Shown piece by piece: positions 15,040 through 24,199 of a stretch of 61,916 nt of DNA (its first letter is position 1; every line of letters begins with the position of its first letter). The notes under the pieces are model-generated. The model was not told the origin of the DNA. It saw only the letters and a list, made by a program, of their open reading frames with translations, and searched no databases. A program made the translations under genes and the position numbers. The stretch is from a virus. Location of the stretch: IMG/VR virus record IMGVR_UViG_3300043639_000021, positions 1-61,916 of that record; one strand, 5' to 3'.

Positions 15040-17156
15040 AGGATAGACACACCTTCATGGGACTCTTTGAACCGGTCGAGAGCGTCTTCATCCCACATGC
15101 CCGATGACTGGATGGCCTTCAACTGATCGTAGAGGAATTGCCGCTTCTCAGGACCGTAGTTTTCGTCAATATACAGCACCCTGTCCCGCATTCCCCTACG
15201 TGCCAGTTTATCAGATAATCGCTGTGCGGCCTCGTAATCTCCTTCGACCACGAACCCTTTGACCGCTGACTTGGGCACCTGTGGCACTTTTACTTCGAAT
15301 AGTTGCTCACGGGACCGGTGCAACAGAGCTTCAGGGGATCCCGCTCGTGCCGCCGCCACGGCATAGTAGTCATCCCCCTTCACGATCATCGACCGGTACT
15401 TCTCTACCCGCCGGGGGTTGTACGTCTCCCGCATACCGGTATCATCAAACTCGGCCCCTCCCGGCACCACAACAATATCCTTCTCCGTGGCCCATCCCCC
15501 GTCCTGAAGAACTTCGTTGTCGATGATGACCGCCACGTTGCCGTAGTCTTGATGCTTCTCCCCATGGGTCATGAACACAAACCGATCCAACCCCAGCTTC
15601 TTATCAGCAGGATTGGTGGTCCCTGTGATCACCTTTTCAATGTCTTGCAATTCCTGCACGTAGCCTAAGAGCGCCTCCGCGTCACTGCGATCCAATCCCA
15701 GTCCCTCAATATCATCAGCAGTCCAGAAGGGAATGTTGCCCCAGTCCGCATCTTCACCCACGATGTTATTGATGCTGTCCTTCAGATCCTCAATGTCCTC
15801 AGTCAAATCTTTGATTTCGCCTTCCATATCTGCGTGCGAAAGCAAACCCTTCTCCACGGCTCCAAGTGCTCCGGCCACGGTCGTTCCGTGAACCAAAGGC
15901 AGGGCACGTAACTCTTGTTCTGCTGCATGCTCCTTGGCTAGATCCGGCTCTGTTCCGGACAAGAACGTCCGCACCCGCCGAAACTCAGTAATCTGCGCTT
16001 CGGCATTGGCTTTCGAATCCACGCCCTGCAAAACCTTTGCTGACGATGCAAATTGCCCGCCTTCACTAGTGCCTTTCGGCTCTCGGACGTACTCTCGTGC
16101 CACCTTCTTGCGCTTCCGGGGCACATCGGCATAGACCCGCACTTCGTGCAGGAACTTGTCGGAGCCCGTCGTCACGAGCGCATCAGCGGGAATGTCCTCA
16201 GCGGCGGTTTCCAGAATCTGCACGTGTTCGGGATTCAACTTGGCAAGGAGCTTCTGGTCCCCAAACAGGATGGGGTTCTTCAGACTCTCCACGGGATGGC
16301 CTGCGGCCTGCTCCGCTTCTCGCTCTCGCAACTGGAGATAGGCTTTGTGGGCATCCGACACGTGACTGCGGTAAATCTGTTCCCGCTCCTCCGGAGGTGG
16401 GGGTGGACCCACCCACCCACGCTTGTCCTCGGGGAGATCCTTGTCCCACACGAACGTGCGCTCCAGCGATTGATCACTCCAGTTGTGCAGGGCGAAATCC
16501 ACCGCCCCTTGGAGCGATCCCTCTGGTAACCCAGCCGCCTGCTCGTCCTCCCGTGCCCACCGCTCAATCGTGTCCTTCCGGGCTTCGCCTCGGGCTATCT
16601 GTATGGCCCGGACCAACTCTCGCTGAATGACCGTGGCATCCACAGGGCTGGACGTGAACGACACCCCTAGTGCCTGCCCACCACCCAGCCCACCGCTCTC
16701 CTTCAAGCCCAGTAGGACGCCAGAGGACTCCACCGCCGGAGCATTGGTGGTGACGTGGTAGAGCGTCGATGGAATCTGCTCACGGGGGATGGGCTCACCG
16801 GTCAGCAGATGCCCTCCGGGCTTGCCCGTCTCCTTGTCGATCCACGCCCACCGCTGTTCGTTCCCCCAACTGGAATACTGACCTACATCAGAGGGACGGT
16901 TGAAGATGCGGGGCTGGCTGGCCTCGATGAACCGGCCATCATCGCCTCGTGGGTGTGCTGCCGCATCGAACTTCCGGGTGATGCCCCCGATACCGGGAGC
17001 TTTTGCACTTGAGTGCGCGGTAAAGAAGGCGGTGCTGCCGTCGTCAAAGAGCACACGGGCAGCGGTGGCCTTCTCAGCGGGCACAGGGTGCCAGTGGGCA
17101 TCCAGATACACCACGGTGCCGGTCTTGCTGCCGATGGTGATCAGAGTAGGGGTCAC
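15036..17156 (-). CDS. Tagged protein with two ART-like (PARP/DarT-like) modules
   Basis: The GTG at 17156 overlaps the TGA of the upstream gene (GTGA); a GTG at 17177 is an alternative. Two tag motifs are present: KFDAAAHPRGDDGRF near residue 62 and EYVREPKGTSEGGQF near 352. Each precedes a possible ADP-ribosyltransferase-like module. The first has TLYHVTTNAPAVE...SFTSSP. The second has LPLVHGTTVAGALGAVEKGL and FVFMTHGEKHQDYGNVAVI. Catalytic glutamates cannot be assigned by eye, so enzyme activity is uncertain. The repeat of tag plus domain inside one chain suggests growth by module duplication. Confidence 0.58.
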   Translation of the reverse strand: MTPTLITIGSKTGTVVYLDAHWHPVPAEKATAARVLFDDGSTAFFTAHSSAKAPGIGGITRKFDAAAHPRGDDGRFIEASQPRIFNRPSDVGQYSSWGNEQRWAWIDKETGKPGGHLLTGEPIPREQIPSTLYHVTTNAPAVESSGVLLGLKESGGLGGGQALGVSFTSSPVDATVIQRELVRAIQIARGEARKDTIERWAREDEQAAGLPEGSLQGAVDFALHNWSDQSLERTFVWDKDLPEDKRGWVGPPPPPEEREQIYRSHVSDAHKAYLQLREREAEQAAGHPVESLKNPILFGDQKLLAKLNPEHVQILETAAEDIPADALVTTGSDKFLHEVRVYADVPRKRKKVAREYVREPKGTSEGGQFASSAKVLQGVDSKANAEAQITEFRRVRTFLSGTEPDLAKEHAAEQELRALPLVHGTTVAGALGAVEKGLLSHADMEGEIKDLTEDIEDLKDSINNIVGEDADWGNIPFWTADDIEGLGLDRSDAEALLGYVQELQDIEKVITGTTNPADKKLGLDRFVFMTHGEKHQDYGNVAVIIDNEVLQDGGWATEKDIVVVPGGAEFDDTGMRETYNPRRVEKYRSMIVKGDDYYAVAAARAGSPEALLHRSREQLFEVKVPQVPKSAVKGFVVEGDYEAAQRLSDKLARRGMRDRVLYIDENYGPEKRQFLYDQLKAIQSSGMWDEDALDRFKESHEGVSIL
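17004..17017. repeat. Palindrome, 13/14 match
   Basis: Inside 15036-17156, 25 bases before the first tag motif. Confidence 0.65.
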
Positions 17157-18820
17157 GCTCGATACCACTTGTGCCACTCGTACATCATTTCAGTCAGCAT
17201 CACCCACTGAGAGTCCGGATCCGGCTTTTCTTTCTCATCCCACGACTGAGGAGTAGTCATAAACCGGGTGATCTCCGCTATCGTCTCAGTGATGGCATGA
17301 TCGTACGGGTGCCAGCGGCTATCCTTCTTCTGTTCGGCAATGGCCTCCGGAGTCCAATAGGACTCCGCGTACGTGCTGTGCCCATCCTCTTGGATCATTT
17401 GCTTGGTAATACCCAGCGATCCCCTGAAGTACTCGCCGCCCGCAAGCCTCGCCACCACCGTAGAGGCTGGATAGTCTCGGGCAAACTCCTCCGCATACTC
17501 GGGTTTCAACTGTCGCCCAGTACGCCCACTCGGTCCAGTCTGCATCGAAAATCGTTCCAGAAACCACTCCGAGTACTGATCCGTGGGAGTGAACGCCTTC
17601 TTCTTATAGGCTTCTTCCTCCCGCTCGGAGGCTTGTTTCAATGCGTGGAAGATGGCGTGGGAAATCTCATGGGACACTACCCCTTGGATGTCAATCCTGT
17701 CTCCATAGGAAAGAGTAGGATCCCCGTAGGTAGACCCAATGTTTGCGGCATTCAATTGAATACGCCCCGTGGTGGGATCAAAATGCCCAGCTTCCGTAAA
17801 CTGCTTCGCGCCAACCGAAAATCCCTTGGCCTCCTCATGCACTATGTCAATGCGCGACGGATCAAACCCCATTTTCTGGGCCATCTCGTTCGCCAAAACG
17901 CGAACGGCCTCCGCCCGGATCTTGGCCCGCTCCGGGCTTACGGCCTCCAGCGTGATGTCCAGCATCGCGTCCGATCCGGCTGAACTTTCCGTGAACTTCC
18001 CGGCCCTGTCACGGGGGTGCTCGGACTCGTCCCACTTCGTGACCGTCACAAACTTGGCGGGAATAGGCTCACGACTCCACACCGAATCCGGGCCGCTGTT
18101 CCGCTTGAGTCCTTCGTACAGCAATCGCGGGAGGCGCACCGTTACCACAGCGGGTTGGGCGTGCATCTCAGAATACGATTTCGCTGACGCCATCCGTTTG
18201 GCCAACCAGATATAGTCCCGGTGTCCCTCTGGATCTCCGCCCATCGTCTGCTTGGCGACGGCGCGGATTCTGAACCCTTCCTTTAGAATCTTGTTGGCCC
18301 GTCTCCGGCTGGTGCCGTGGTATAGCTCCACAAACTCCCCGACGTGGGTGACGCCTTCGGCATCCACCCATCGACCGTGCTCATCCCGTGGTTGGGCAGG
18401 ATCGAACTTCAGCGCCTTGGTATTGGCCTCATCCGTGGCAATCAAGTGCAGGGCATCTTCTTGGATCTTGGCGGTGGCGGTGAACTCCAAGTACTGGATG
18501 ATGTTGTTGGTGACTTGCTTCAGGAAGGTGTCGAAGGTGCCGACGCCGACGAAGCTGGGCTTCTTCTTGGCTACTGTTTGGGCACCGAAGGTGGCGAACG
18601 ACAGCAGCATGTAGGTGATCCACTCCCTGTTGCTCGTACCGACCTCGGTCATGTCAAGGAAGGTCACCAGACGGCGGGCTTCATCCCACTTGTGGTCAAG
18701 ACACGCTTGGGTGATGCGGGCGTACAGGGGGGCAGACTGGATGCGCCACGCCCGTTGCAGGCGACGGACAAACGCCCGCTCTAGCAGGAGATACGTGCGA
18801 AGGTCAACGGTCTTGGCCAC
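17153..18820 (-). CDS. Tagged minor head protein with ART-like and HEISH metalloprotease domains
   Basis: The start is a GTG at 18820. The first 130 residues are helical and lie next to the portal gene, like the N-terminal portal-binding part of Mu F proteins. A tag (KFDPAQPRDEHGRW) near 137 is followed by VELYHGTSRRRANKILKEGF, an opening typical of PARP/KptA-like ADP-ribosyltransferase folds. A second tag (KWDESEHPRDRAGKF) near 266 precedes a zincin with VVSHEISHAIFHAL near 384 (HExxH) and ETIAEITR near 512 as a possible third ligand. The protein thus joins an NAD-linked domain and a metalloprotease to a head-associated N-terminus. Confidence 0.65.
   Translation of the reverse strand: MAKTVDLRTYLLLERAFVRRLQRAWRIQSAPLYARITQACLDHKWDEARRLVTFLDMTEVGTSNREWITYMLLSFATFGAQTVAKKKPSFVGVGTFDTFLKQVTNNIIQYLEFTATAKIQEDALHLIATDEANTKALKFDPAQPRDEHGRWVDAEGVTHVGEFVELYHGTSRRRANKILKEGFRIRAVAKQTMGGDPEGHRDYIWLAKRMASAKSYSEMHAQPAVVTVRLPRLLYEGLKRNSGPDSVWSREPIPAKFVTVTKWDESEHPRDRAGKFTESSAGSDAMLDITLEAVSPERAKIRAEAVRVLANEMAQKMGFDPSRIDIVHEEAKGFSVGAKQFTEAGHFDPTTGRIQLNAANIGSTYGDPTLSYGDRIDIQGVVSHEISHAIFHALKQASEREEEAYKKKAFTPTDQYSEWFLERFSMQTGPSGRTGRQLKPEYAEEFARDYPASTVVARLAGGEYFRGSLGITKQMIQEDGHSTYAESYWTPEAIAEQKKDSRWHPYDHAITETIAEITRFMTTPQSWDEKEKPDPDSQWVMLTEMMYEWHKWYRA
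18437..18450. repeat. Palindrome, 13/14 match
   Basis: Inside 17153-18820, about 22 bases before the first tag motif. Confidence 0.65.
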
Positions 18821-19064
18821 TCTGTTTCCCGGCCTCCTCCACGATTTGCGTCACAGCTTCCTTCTTGACCGCTTTCGCGTCCCGCTCCCCACGTTCCTTG
18901 GCGTGAGCCGTCATCCAATTGTTAATGTCGGTGCTGAAATTCGACCACCACGACAAGAACACCAGATAGCGCACCGACTCCTGCCACGAGGTGAGCGTGG
19001 GATAGAGCAACAACACCCACACCACCACCGTCAGCGAATAGAAGTACGAGAGTTTGAACCTCAC
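18804..19064 (-). CDS. Small membrane protein in the portal operon
   Basis: The 86-residue product has one long hydrophobic stretch near residues 5-26 (YFYSLTVVVWVLLLYPTLT) and perhaps a second near 32-43, followed by a charged tail. The ATG overlaps the stop of the previous gene (ATGA) and its own end overlaps the next gene by 17 bases. A holin-like or injection-related role is possible, but nothing specific is visible. Confidence 0.55.
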   Translation of the reverse strand: MRFKLSYFYSLTVVVWVLLLYPTLTSWQESVRYLVFLSWWSNFSTDINNWMTAHAKERGERDAKAVKKEAVTQIVEEAGKQSGQDR

Positions 19065-19471
19065 TCCTGTTCCCGTGCGGCTCGGAAGGCTTTCTGCTTC
19101 GCTCGGCCTTGGGCCATGCGATAGTCCAGATCCCGCTGCTTCTCCGCCACGATGCCCCCACGGTCCAGCCGTGCCTCGCGCATCCTCCCGGCCTTGGCCT
19201 TGTGCTCCTTGTTCTTCTCGACCACCCGTGCCCGTGCCGCTACATAACGATCCAGTTGCGTGACCGCATAATCACGAAACTGCGCCGGATCCACCCCTGC
19301 ACGCTCCGCGTGAATCGCGGCTTCCGCCACCACATGCTGGCGGGCCTTCAACGGCGTGTGTCCCGCCTCCAACCCCTCAATCACCCCGGCGTCGAACACC
19401 TCGGTGAATCGGCCATTCGGTCCTCGGGGATGCGCGGCCTCATCGAACTTCAGGATGTCGGCATACGTCAT
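19061..19471 (-). CDS. Tagged small head-locus protein
   Basis: This 136-residue protein starts MTYADILKFDEAAHPRGPNG, so the tag is almost at the N-terminus, and the remainder is a charged helical tail with no cargo domain. It could be the simplest form of the tagged family, perhaps a structural subunit to which the tag normally belongs. ATGA overlaps join it to the portal gene and to the next gene. Confidence 0.6.
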   Translation of the reverse strand: MTYADILKFDEAAHPRGPNGRFTEVFDAGVIEGLEAGHTPLKARQHVVAEAAIHAERAGVDPAQFRDYAVTQLDRYVAARARVVEKNKEHKAKAGRMREARLDRGGIVAEKQRDLDYRMAQGRAKQKAFRAAREQE

Positions 19472-21339
19472 CGCAGCACCCCCACCACCGCTGACAGGTC
19501 CGCATCATCAGAGCCGTAGACCAGCATCGCCAGCAAGCTGTTGAACGCTCGGGCATCATCGGGATCCAACGTCTCAATCTCGGCGTTGATCTCGGTGGCC
19601 CGCTCGGGTGTCAACTCCTGCTTGATGGCCAGTTGTGGCAGGAGCCCTTGGTAGACGGCGTAATCCTGCACCAGTGACAGGAGATCGCCTGCGGCCTTCC
19701 GGTACTTGGCCTTGGCCTTCTCCCGTGCCATCGCCTTGGCTTCTTCCTTCGCGCCGATCTCATCTGGGGTTTCGACCTTCGGCTCGGGCTGTTTCTGCGG
19801 AGCCGTCATCGGGGGATGCACCGTGGACGCCGGAAGCTCACCAGACGGGATCTCGTCCATCGTAGGCGTGTTCGGCAGCGGCGTCTCGCCGGGGGCAACG
19901 TTGGGAGCCGGAGCTTCCGACATCTCCAGATTCATCTGGCCCAGCGTGTTCATCTCTTGGAGGAAGCTCTCACGGGTGGCGACAGGCATCGCCAGTTCCA
20001 ACCCCTTCAACTGCGTGGCCACATCCTTCAGGGTGATGGGCTTGGACTTGTAGATGAGGGTCTTGAGCTTCATCTCTTTGAGAATGGTCTTGTTGATCAT
20101 CTCATCGAATTCGGTGCGCTCGGGCAGGAACACCTGTGCCTCGGCCACCATATAGCTCGTTTGTGCGGTGGCGAAGTTGTAGTCAGCGGCGTAGCCAAGG
20201 AAGAGGGGCGGCAGACGGAAGCCGATCCGGACGTGCTCCTTCGTCTGCTCATCGTAGTTGGTGAACATGGCGTCTTGACTCTGAGCAGAGCCGAAGCGTT
20301 CCACCTTCACGTCCACCTTACCCGCCGCATCCAGTGACCCGCTGGAGGACTGCACTTCTACGACCACCGCCCGGTTCTTGTTCTTGTTCAGACCGCTTAG
20401 GTACATCCGCAACTGGTCGGACGTGTCCTTGATCAGCGTGCCTCCCTGAATGAACACGATGGCGGGCGGGAGGCCACCGGCATCGAGGAATTGCAGGTTC
20501 TGTTCTTCCGCCGCACGGGAACCGATCACCGATGGCAACTGGTTGATCCACCGGGGCAGGTAATAGGGCGTCGTAATATCAGGGTTGATGCCCAGCATCA
20601 GCAACTCGGAGCCGCGCTTCTCCGCCGGAACTTTCTCGGTGTCCGTCTCCCACTTCCCCGTCTCCCGATGAATCTCACGGGTGGTCCCAAACTCCCGGTA
20701 GTAGACTTGGGTTTTCAGGCCCACCGACTGCGCGAACCGTCGCTCCCGATCCCACAGGACCAGTTCGACTTCTTTGCCGTTCCGGGTGATCTTCTTCTTG
20801 ACCTGAATGGGGGCATCGAGCTTCACCAGCCGGATGTGGGAGGTTTCCACACTTCGAAGTCCGACGATATCGCCTCCGATATTCCGGAGCACCTCCATAA
20901 AGCCGTAGCCCACGGACTCCATCTGCCGCCGCAGCTTGCGACGAATGCCGGTCATCGACGTATTGGGGTAGGGCTCATCAAAGAACCCGGTGGCGATCTT
21001 CTCTTCCTCCTTGTCGATATCCTTGCCTTCCTCAACGGGCACCAACTCGTAGCCCGTGCCGTCGATGTTGACTTCCATCGCCTCGATGCACTGGTTCAGG
21101 ACGTTGTTGGTTTGGACAAGGTTCAGGAGGACGTTCGGTTCGAAGGGCGGCATCAGGTAGAGGTTATCCTGCTGCCCCGCCGTGTAATAGAGGTTGGCAA
21201 ACTCGTCCTCTAGTTCGACGGTCGTCTGCGCCATCACCAGCCACGTCTCGTTCTTGATCACCTTCTGGATGAAGTGGATCTTGGACTCGGGACTCTTGAC
21301 TGGCTTTGAGGGAACGACTCCCTCTGTGAGCTTCAGCAT
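19468..21339 (-). CDS. Portal protein, PBSX/SPP1-like family
   Basis: This is a 623-residue portal subunit. The segment YYLPRWINQLPSVIGSRAAE, followed by EQNLQFLDAGGLPPAIVFIQGG and the clip/wing-like FRLPPLFLGYAADYNFATAQ, matches PBSX-type portals. Twelve copies would form the ring at the head vertex through which DNA passes. I start at ATG 21339, seven bases after AAGGA; a TTG at 21345 is less likely. The C-terminus is proline-rich and then helical. It is the first gene after the promoter at 21387-21415 and heads the tagged-protein operon. Confidence 0.88.
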   Translation of the reverse strand: MLKLTEGVVPSKPVKSPESKIHFIQKVIKNETWLVMAQTTVELEDEFANLYYTAGQQDNLYLMPPFEPNVLLNLVQTNNVLNQCIEAMEVNIDGTGYELVPVEEGKDIDKEEEKIATGFFDEPYPNTSMTGIRRKLRRQMESVGYGFMEVLRNIGGDIVGLRSVETSHIRLVKLDAPIQVKKKITRNGKEVELVLWDRERRFAQSVGLKTQVYYREFGTTREIHRETGKWETDTEKVPAEKRGSELLMLGINPDITTPYYLPRWINQLPSVIGSRAAEEQNLQFLDAGGLPPAIVFIQGGTLIKDTSDQLRMYLSGLNKNKNRAVVVEVQSSSGSLDAAGKVDVKVERFGSAQSQDAMFTNYDEQTKEHVRIGFRLPPLFLGYAADYNFATAQTSYMVAEAQVFLPERTEFDEMINKTILKEMKLKTLIYKSKPITLKDVATQLKGLELAMPVATRESFLQEMNTLGQMNLEMSEAPAPNVAPGETPLPNTPTMDEIPSGELPASTVHPPMTAPQKQPEPKVETPDEIGAKEEAKAMAREKAKAKYRKAAGDLLSLVQDYAVYQGLLPQLAIKQELTPERATEINAEIETLDPDDARAFNSLLAMLVYGSDDADLSAVVGVLR

Positions 21340-21386
21340 TGCCAAATCCTTAACAAAGCGGAGTGTCGAGGGTTTAGATGCTGATC

Positions 21387-21415
21387 AGTCTACTGGCGTC
21401 TGCACTCAATTGCAA
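21387..21415 (-). promoter_or_regulatory. Promoter of the portal/head operon with palindrome over the -35 box
   Basis: On the minus strand TTGCAA (21410-21415), 17 bases, then TAGACT (21387-21392). The -35 box is part of the palindrome at 21401-21414, so a protein bound there would block polymerase. Confidence 0.6.
21401..21414. repeat. Palindrome TGCACTCAATTGCA over the portal promoter -35
   Basis: 14/14 match; covers TTGCAA of the promoter at 21387-21415. Confidence 0.8.
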
Positions 21416-21468
21416 GACGGATTATTCGGGAGACAGGACGTCACATCCTGCCTCCCTTTCTACCGCCC

Positions 21469-23040
21469 TTACGGCTTCGGTGGCTTATCGGGCTTCGGTG
21501 GCTTATCGGGCTTCGGTGGCTTTCCCCCGCCTCCCTCTGGTGGGGGCTCAGTCGGCGGTGGTTCAGTCGGCGGTGGCTCGATGGGCACCGTGCCCTCCCC
21601 CGCGATCTGGTACACCGACAAGTGCGGGAGCCGATTCCCTCCCGAGTCCGTCACGAAGTCGTACGCAGAGAGGAGATACAAACGGCGATCTCGTCCGTCC
21701 ACCCAACTGGTGCCTCCGATGAAGATCACCCCCTGCACGTCATTGGCACGCTTCGGGGGAGAGACTTTGAACAGGGGATCGACATCGCCCCAGTCCTTCA
21801 GTTCATCAGCGGTCGGCACACACTCATGTGGTTGCTTGCTGCCACTCAGAACCGCTGCCAGTTCATCCGGGGAGTAGATGGAGGCACACGGCATGTGGAA
21901 GGCAGAAAACGGGCCTACCGATCCCCAGTCCGGATCGAAGCCGCCCTCGCCCTCCACGGCGTGGCAGCACCCCTTACTCAGTGCTCCTGACCCCGACTGC
22001 TCTCCGTGCAAGCAATTGCCGTAACCTGCGTGGACGTAGCCATTCGGATCATTGGGAGCGTGAAACCCCTCCGGGGTGGCGGTGATCTTGTAAAAGAACA
22101 GGATCCCCTGCTTGTCAGGCAGATCCACCCAGTTACACCCCACTTGGGTGTCGTTCTCCTCGACACCGATGTTCCCCCCATTGGGCGTGCCACCAAACAG
22201 CGGCTGCACCGGCTGGATGCTGTGGCCCAATCGGCAATCGTAGGGTGGATCAGATGTGTCCCACCCGCAGAGTGCGAAGTTGGCGGGCCTCCGCATCTTG
22301 GTATCCGGCCCGTGGTGGATCAGATACTTTGACTTCACGTTGGGGGGATCGGTGGTGTTCGTGGACGGGGGCTTGGTGGTCGGATCGAAATCCTCAAACG
22401 CAATCAGCGACGAACCGAAAGGAGAGCCGAGACTACCGGACCCCTGCTGACCGATAGCGGCATAGGAGTAGCCGGGGCAGTAGGCGTCTCGGAATGCCGT
22501 TGGCAGCTTGACGATTTGACTGCTGATATGCCGATGGCCTCCCACCTCGATACGGAAGGGTCCGTAGCTCGTGAACGCTCCGGTGGCATAGTCCAGATCA
22601 GTGACCCCGTGTTGCGGGTAACCGGTGCCTCCGGTGTAGCCATCCGAGTAGGTCCACCGGAAGCGGAGCTTGCCGTTCGGCAGTTCCTCGACCGGTGCCC
22701 AGCCTCCGGTGATCCAGTTCTCCTGCCGACCACTCCCTGCGATGATGTGCCCATTGAAGAAGTCCCCCACCGTCCGCACGTACTTCATGCGGGGCGCGGT
22801 GGCCATGTCTTTGCCGGGTACGACAGACCGATCAATCTCCCACTCGATGATCGGCCACCCAGAGGGGAACCACTCCGGGGCGTATTGACCGATGTGAAAG
22901 AACGCCACCTTTCCATCCGGCCTCGGCCAGAAACAGCCATTGCCCGTAATGGTCAGATTACCCGTGCCGCCGCCGCTGAGTACCTGCTCCACACGCAGAA
23001 TGCCCAGCGGCTGGATATCGGAGAGTGCCAGTTGGGCCAT
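21469..23040 (-). CDS. Large beta-rich protein with proline-rich C-terminal repeats
   Basis: The 523-residue product has repeated Gly/Trp/Asp-rich strands suggestive of a beta-propeller or similar all-beta fold, many cysteines (GCNWV, GKGCC-type pairs), and a tail built from EPPPT and KPPKPD repeats. The start (MAQLALSDIQPLGILRVEQV) follows its neighbour by a TGATG overlap. Proline-rich linkers and a similar Gly/Trp style are also found in the spike gene at 57971-60772, so a virion surface or host-recognition role is plausible. No catalytic motif was recognised. Confidence 0.55.
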   Translation of the reverse strand: MAQLALSDIQPLGILRVEQVLSGGGTGNLTITGNGCFWPRPDGKVAFFHIGQYAPEWFPSGWPIIEWEIDRSVVPGKDMATAPRMKYVRTVGDFFNGHIIAGSGRQENWITGGWAPVEELPNGKLRFRWTYSDGYTGGTGYPQHGVTDLDYATGAFTSYGPFRIEVGGHRHISSQIVKLPTAFRDAYCPGYSYAAIGQQGSGSLGSPFGSSLIAFEDFDPTTKPPSTNTTDPPNVKSKYLIHHGPDTKMRRPANFALCGWDTSDPPYDCRLGHSIQPVQPLFGGTPNGGNIGVEENDTQVGCNWVDLPDKQGILFFYKITATPEGFHAPNDPNGYVHAGYGNCLHGEQSGSGALSKGCCHAVEGEGGFDPDWGSVGPFSAFHMPCASIYSPDELAAVLSGSKQPHECVPTADELKDWGDVDPLFKVSPPKRANDVQGVIFIGGTSWVDGRDRRLYLLSAYDFVTDSGGNRLPHLSVYQIAGEGTVPIEPPPTEPPPTEPPPEGGGGKPPKPDKPPKPDKPPKP

Positions 23041-23354
23041 CAGATCACACTCGTTTCACCGGCTCCGGTGCCTGTCCCGGTGCCTTCGGCTGCGGGTTCG
23101 GTGCATACGGATTGGAGGGCAGGTTGTTCGGTGTCGTGGGGGCGGGCTGGGGTGGTGGATTGCGCTGGTCTTCGGGCATAGTCAATTCCTCCAACTGCGG
23201 CCTGTGCCGTCATGGGGTTTGCCCACCGTCGCAAGGCCGCATTCTGCTTGCCAAACAACAACGTTTGCTTCTCCATCACCTGTTTGTGATGGGCCGCTTC
23301 ATCCTGCCGTTGTGCGAGACGTCGCTGTTGGGGTGGTGACAGTTCTCGTGGCAT
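23040..23354 (-). CDS. Small hypothetical protein, Gln/Arg-rich N-terminus
   Basis: This 104-residue protein starts MPRELSPPQQRRLAQRQDEA and has a helical N-terminal half and a low-complexity Thr/Gly C-terminus. Its stop overlaps the next start (TGATG), so it is co-translated with the beta-rich protein. No domain is recognised. Confidence 0.5.
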   Translation of the reverse strand: MPRELSPPQQRRLAQRQDEAAHHKQVMEKQTLLFGKQNAALRRWANPMTAQAAVGGIDYARRPAQSTTPARPHDTEQPALQSVCTEPAAEGTGTGTGAGETSVI

Positions 23355-23371
23355 CCCAGTAGTCTACCACC

Positions 23372-24199
23372 TTACTCTTTGTTGTGCTCACCCTCCAAAA
23401 ACTCTGCCAACACCTCACGGAACCAAATCTCGTTCGGCTGTAGATGCGGGATGCCACCATACCGATGCACCTCCGCGATCAACATCTCATCGAACGCCTT
23501 ACGGAGCTTCTTCGTGGCGGCGTCTGTCGTGCGCCGGAGCCGTTCCGCCGTCGCCGCCCGCTCGTCCAGATGACGGTCCTTCTCGATCAGGGCGTCCTCC
23601 GCTTCACAGAGCAACCCAAAAGGCGACTCCATGCCGCCTTCACCCCAGCATGGGCCTCTCCCCTCACGCCATGCCTTGATCCGTGCCATGAGAGAGGGTG
23701 AGGCTGGCACTGTCCCTAGACATTCAGAACGGCAGTCCGGGCGACGAATCACGCAATCGCCTTCACAGGGCGCTGGAGACGCGGCTTCCTTCGCTTTGGC
23801 CTCAACCTCGCGCCACTCCGCATCGAGTAGTGGGCGGGCGATGGTGCCCAGTAGCGTGTAGAGCGACAAGAAGCCGTCGCGGGCTGTCTCGTGGGCCGAA
23901 CGCCGCAATGACTCCGGGGCACTCGTGAAACAGAAGCACTGAGCCGACCAGTTCTCCATCGCCTCGTGATACGCCTTCACGATGATTTCGGCCTCTGCTG
24001 GCGCGGGAGACGCGGTGGAGAGGGCAGTAATGGCATCCGTCAGCGCACTGCGTACTTCAAGCGAGTCGTATTCGTGCCGCCCGATGGATTCAAAACAAGC
24101 TCGAATCCTCTCTAGCCGCTCCACGAGTGCCGCCTGTCCTGACGCCTCCGGGCTGGAGTATTTAGTTGTGTCGTAGATCGTCCTGCTCGTCTCACTCAT
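23372..24199 (-). CDS. Hypothetical protein, helical
   Basis: I start at ATG 24199 because GGAGGAAG stands just before it; the frame is open further upstream but without a ribosome site. The 275-residue product (MSETSRTIYDTTKYS) is mostly helical with a cysteine-rich segment (CEGDCVIRRPDCRSECLG) near the middle that could bind metal. The start overlaps the previous gene by 8 bases. Function is unknown. Confidence 0.6.
   Translation of the reverse strand: MSETSRTIYDTTKYSSPEASGQAALVERLERIRACFESIGRHEYDSLEVRSALTDAITALSTASPAPAEAEIIVKAYHEAMENWSAQCFCFTSAPESLRRSAHETARDGFLSLYTLLGTIARPLLDAEWREVEAKAKEAASPAPCEGDCVIRRPDCRSECLGTVPASPSLMARIKAWREGRGPCWGEGGMESPFGLLCEAEDALIEKDRHLDERAATAERLRRTTDAATKKLRKAFDEMLIAEVHRYGGIPHLQPNEIWFREVLAEFLEGEHNKE

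Noticed and set aside
18804-19064. Holin
   Set aside because: A membrane span alone is not enough; there is no endolysin nearby.
21469-23354. Terminase upstream of portal
   Set aside because: No Walker A or nuclease motif is present; the genes encode a beta-rich protein and a low-complexity protein, so terminase must lie outside the window.
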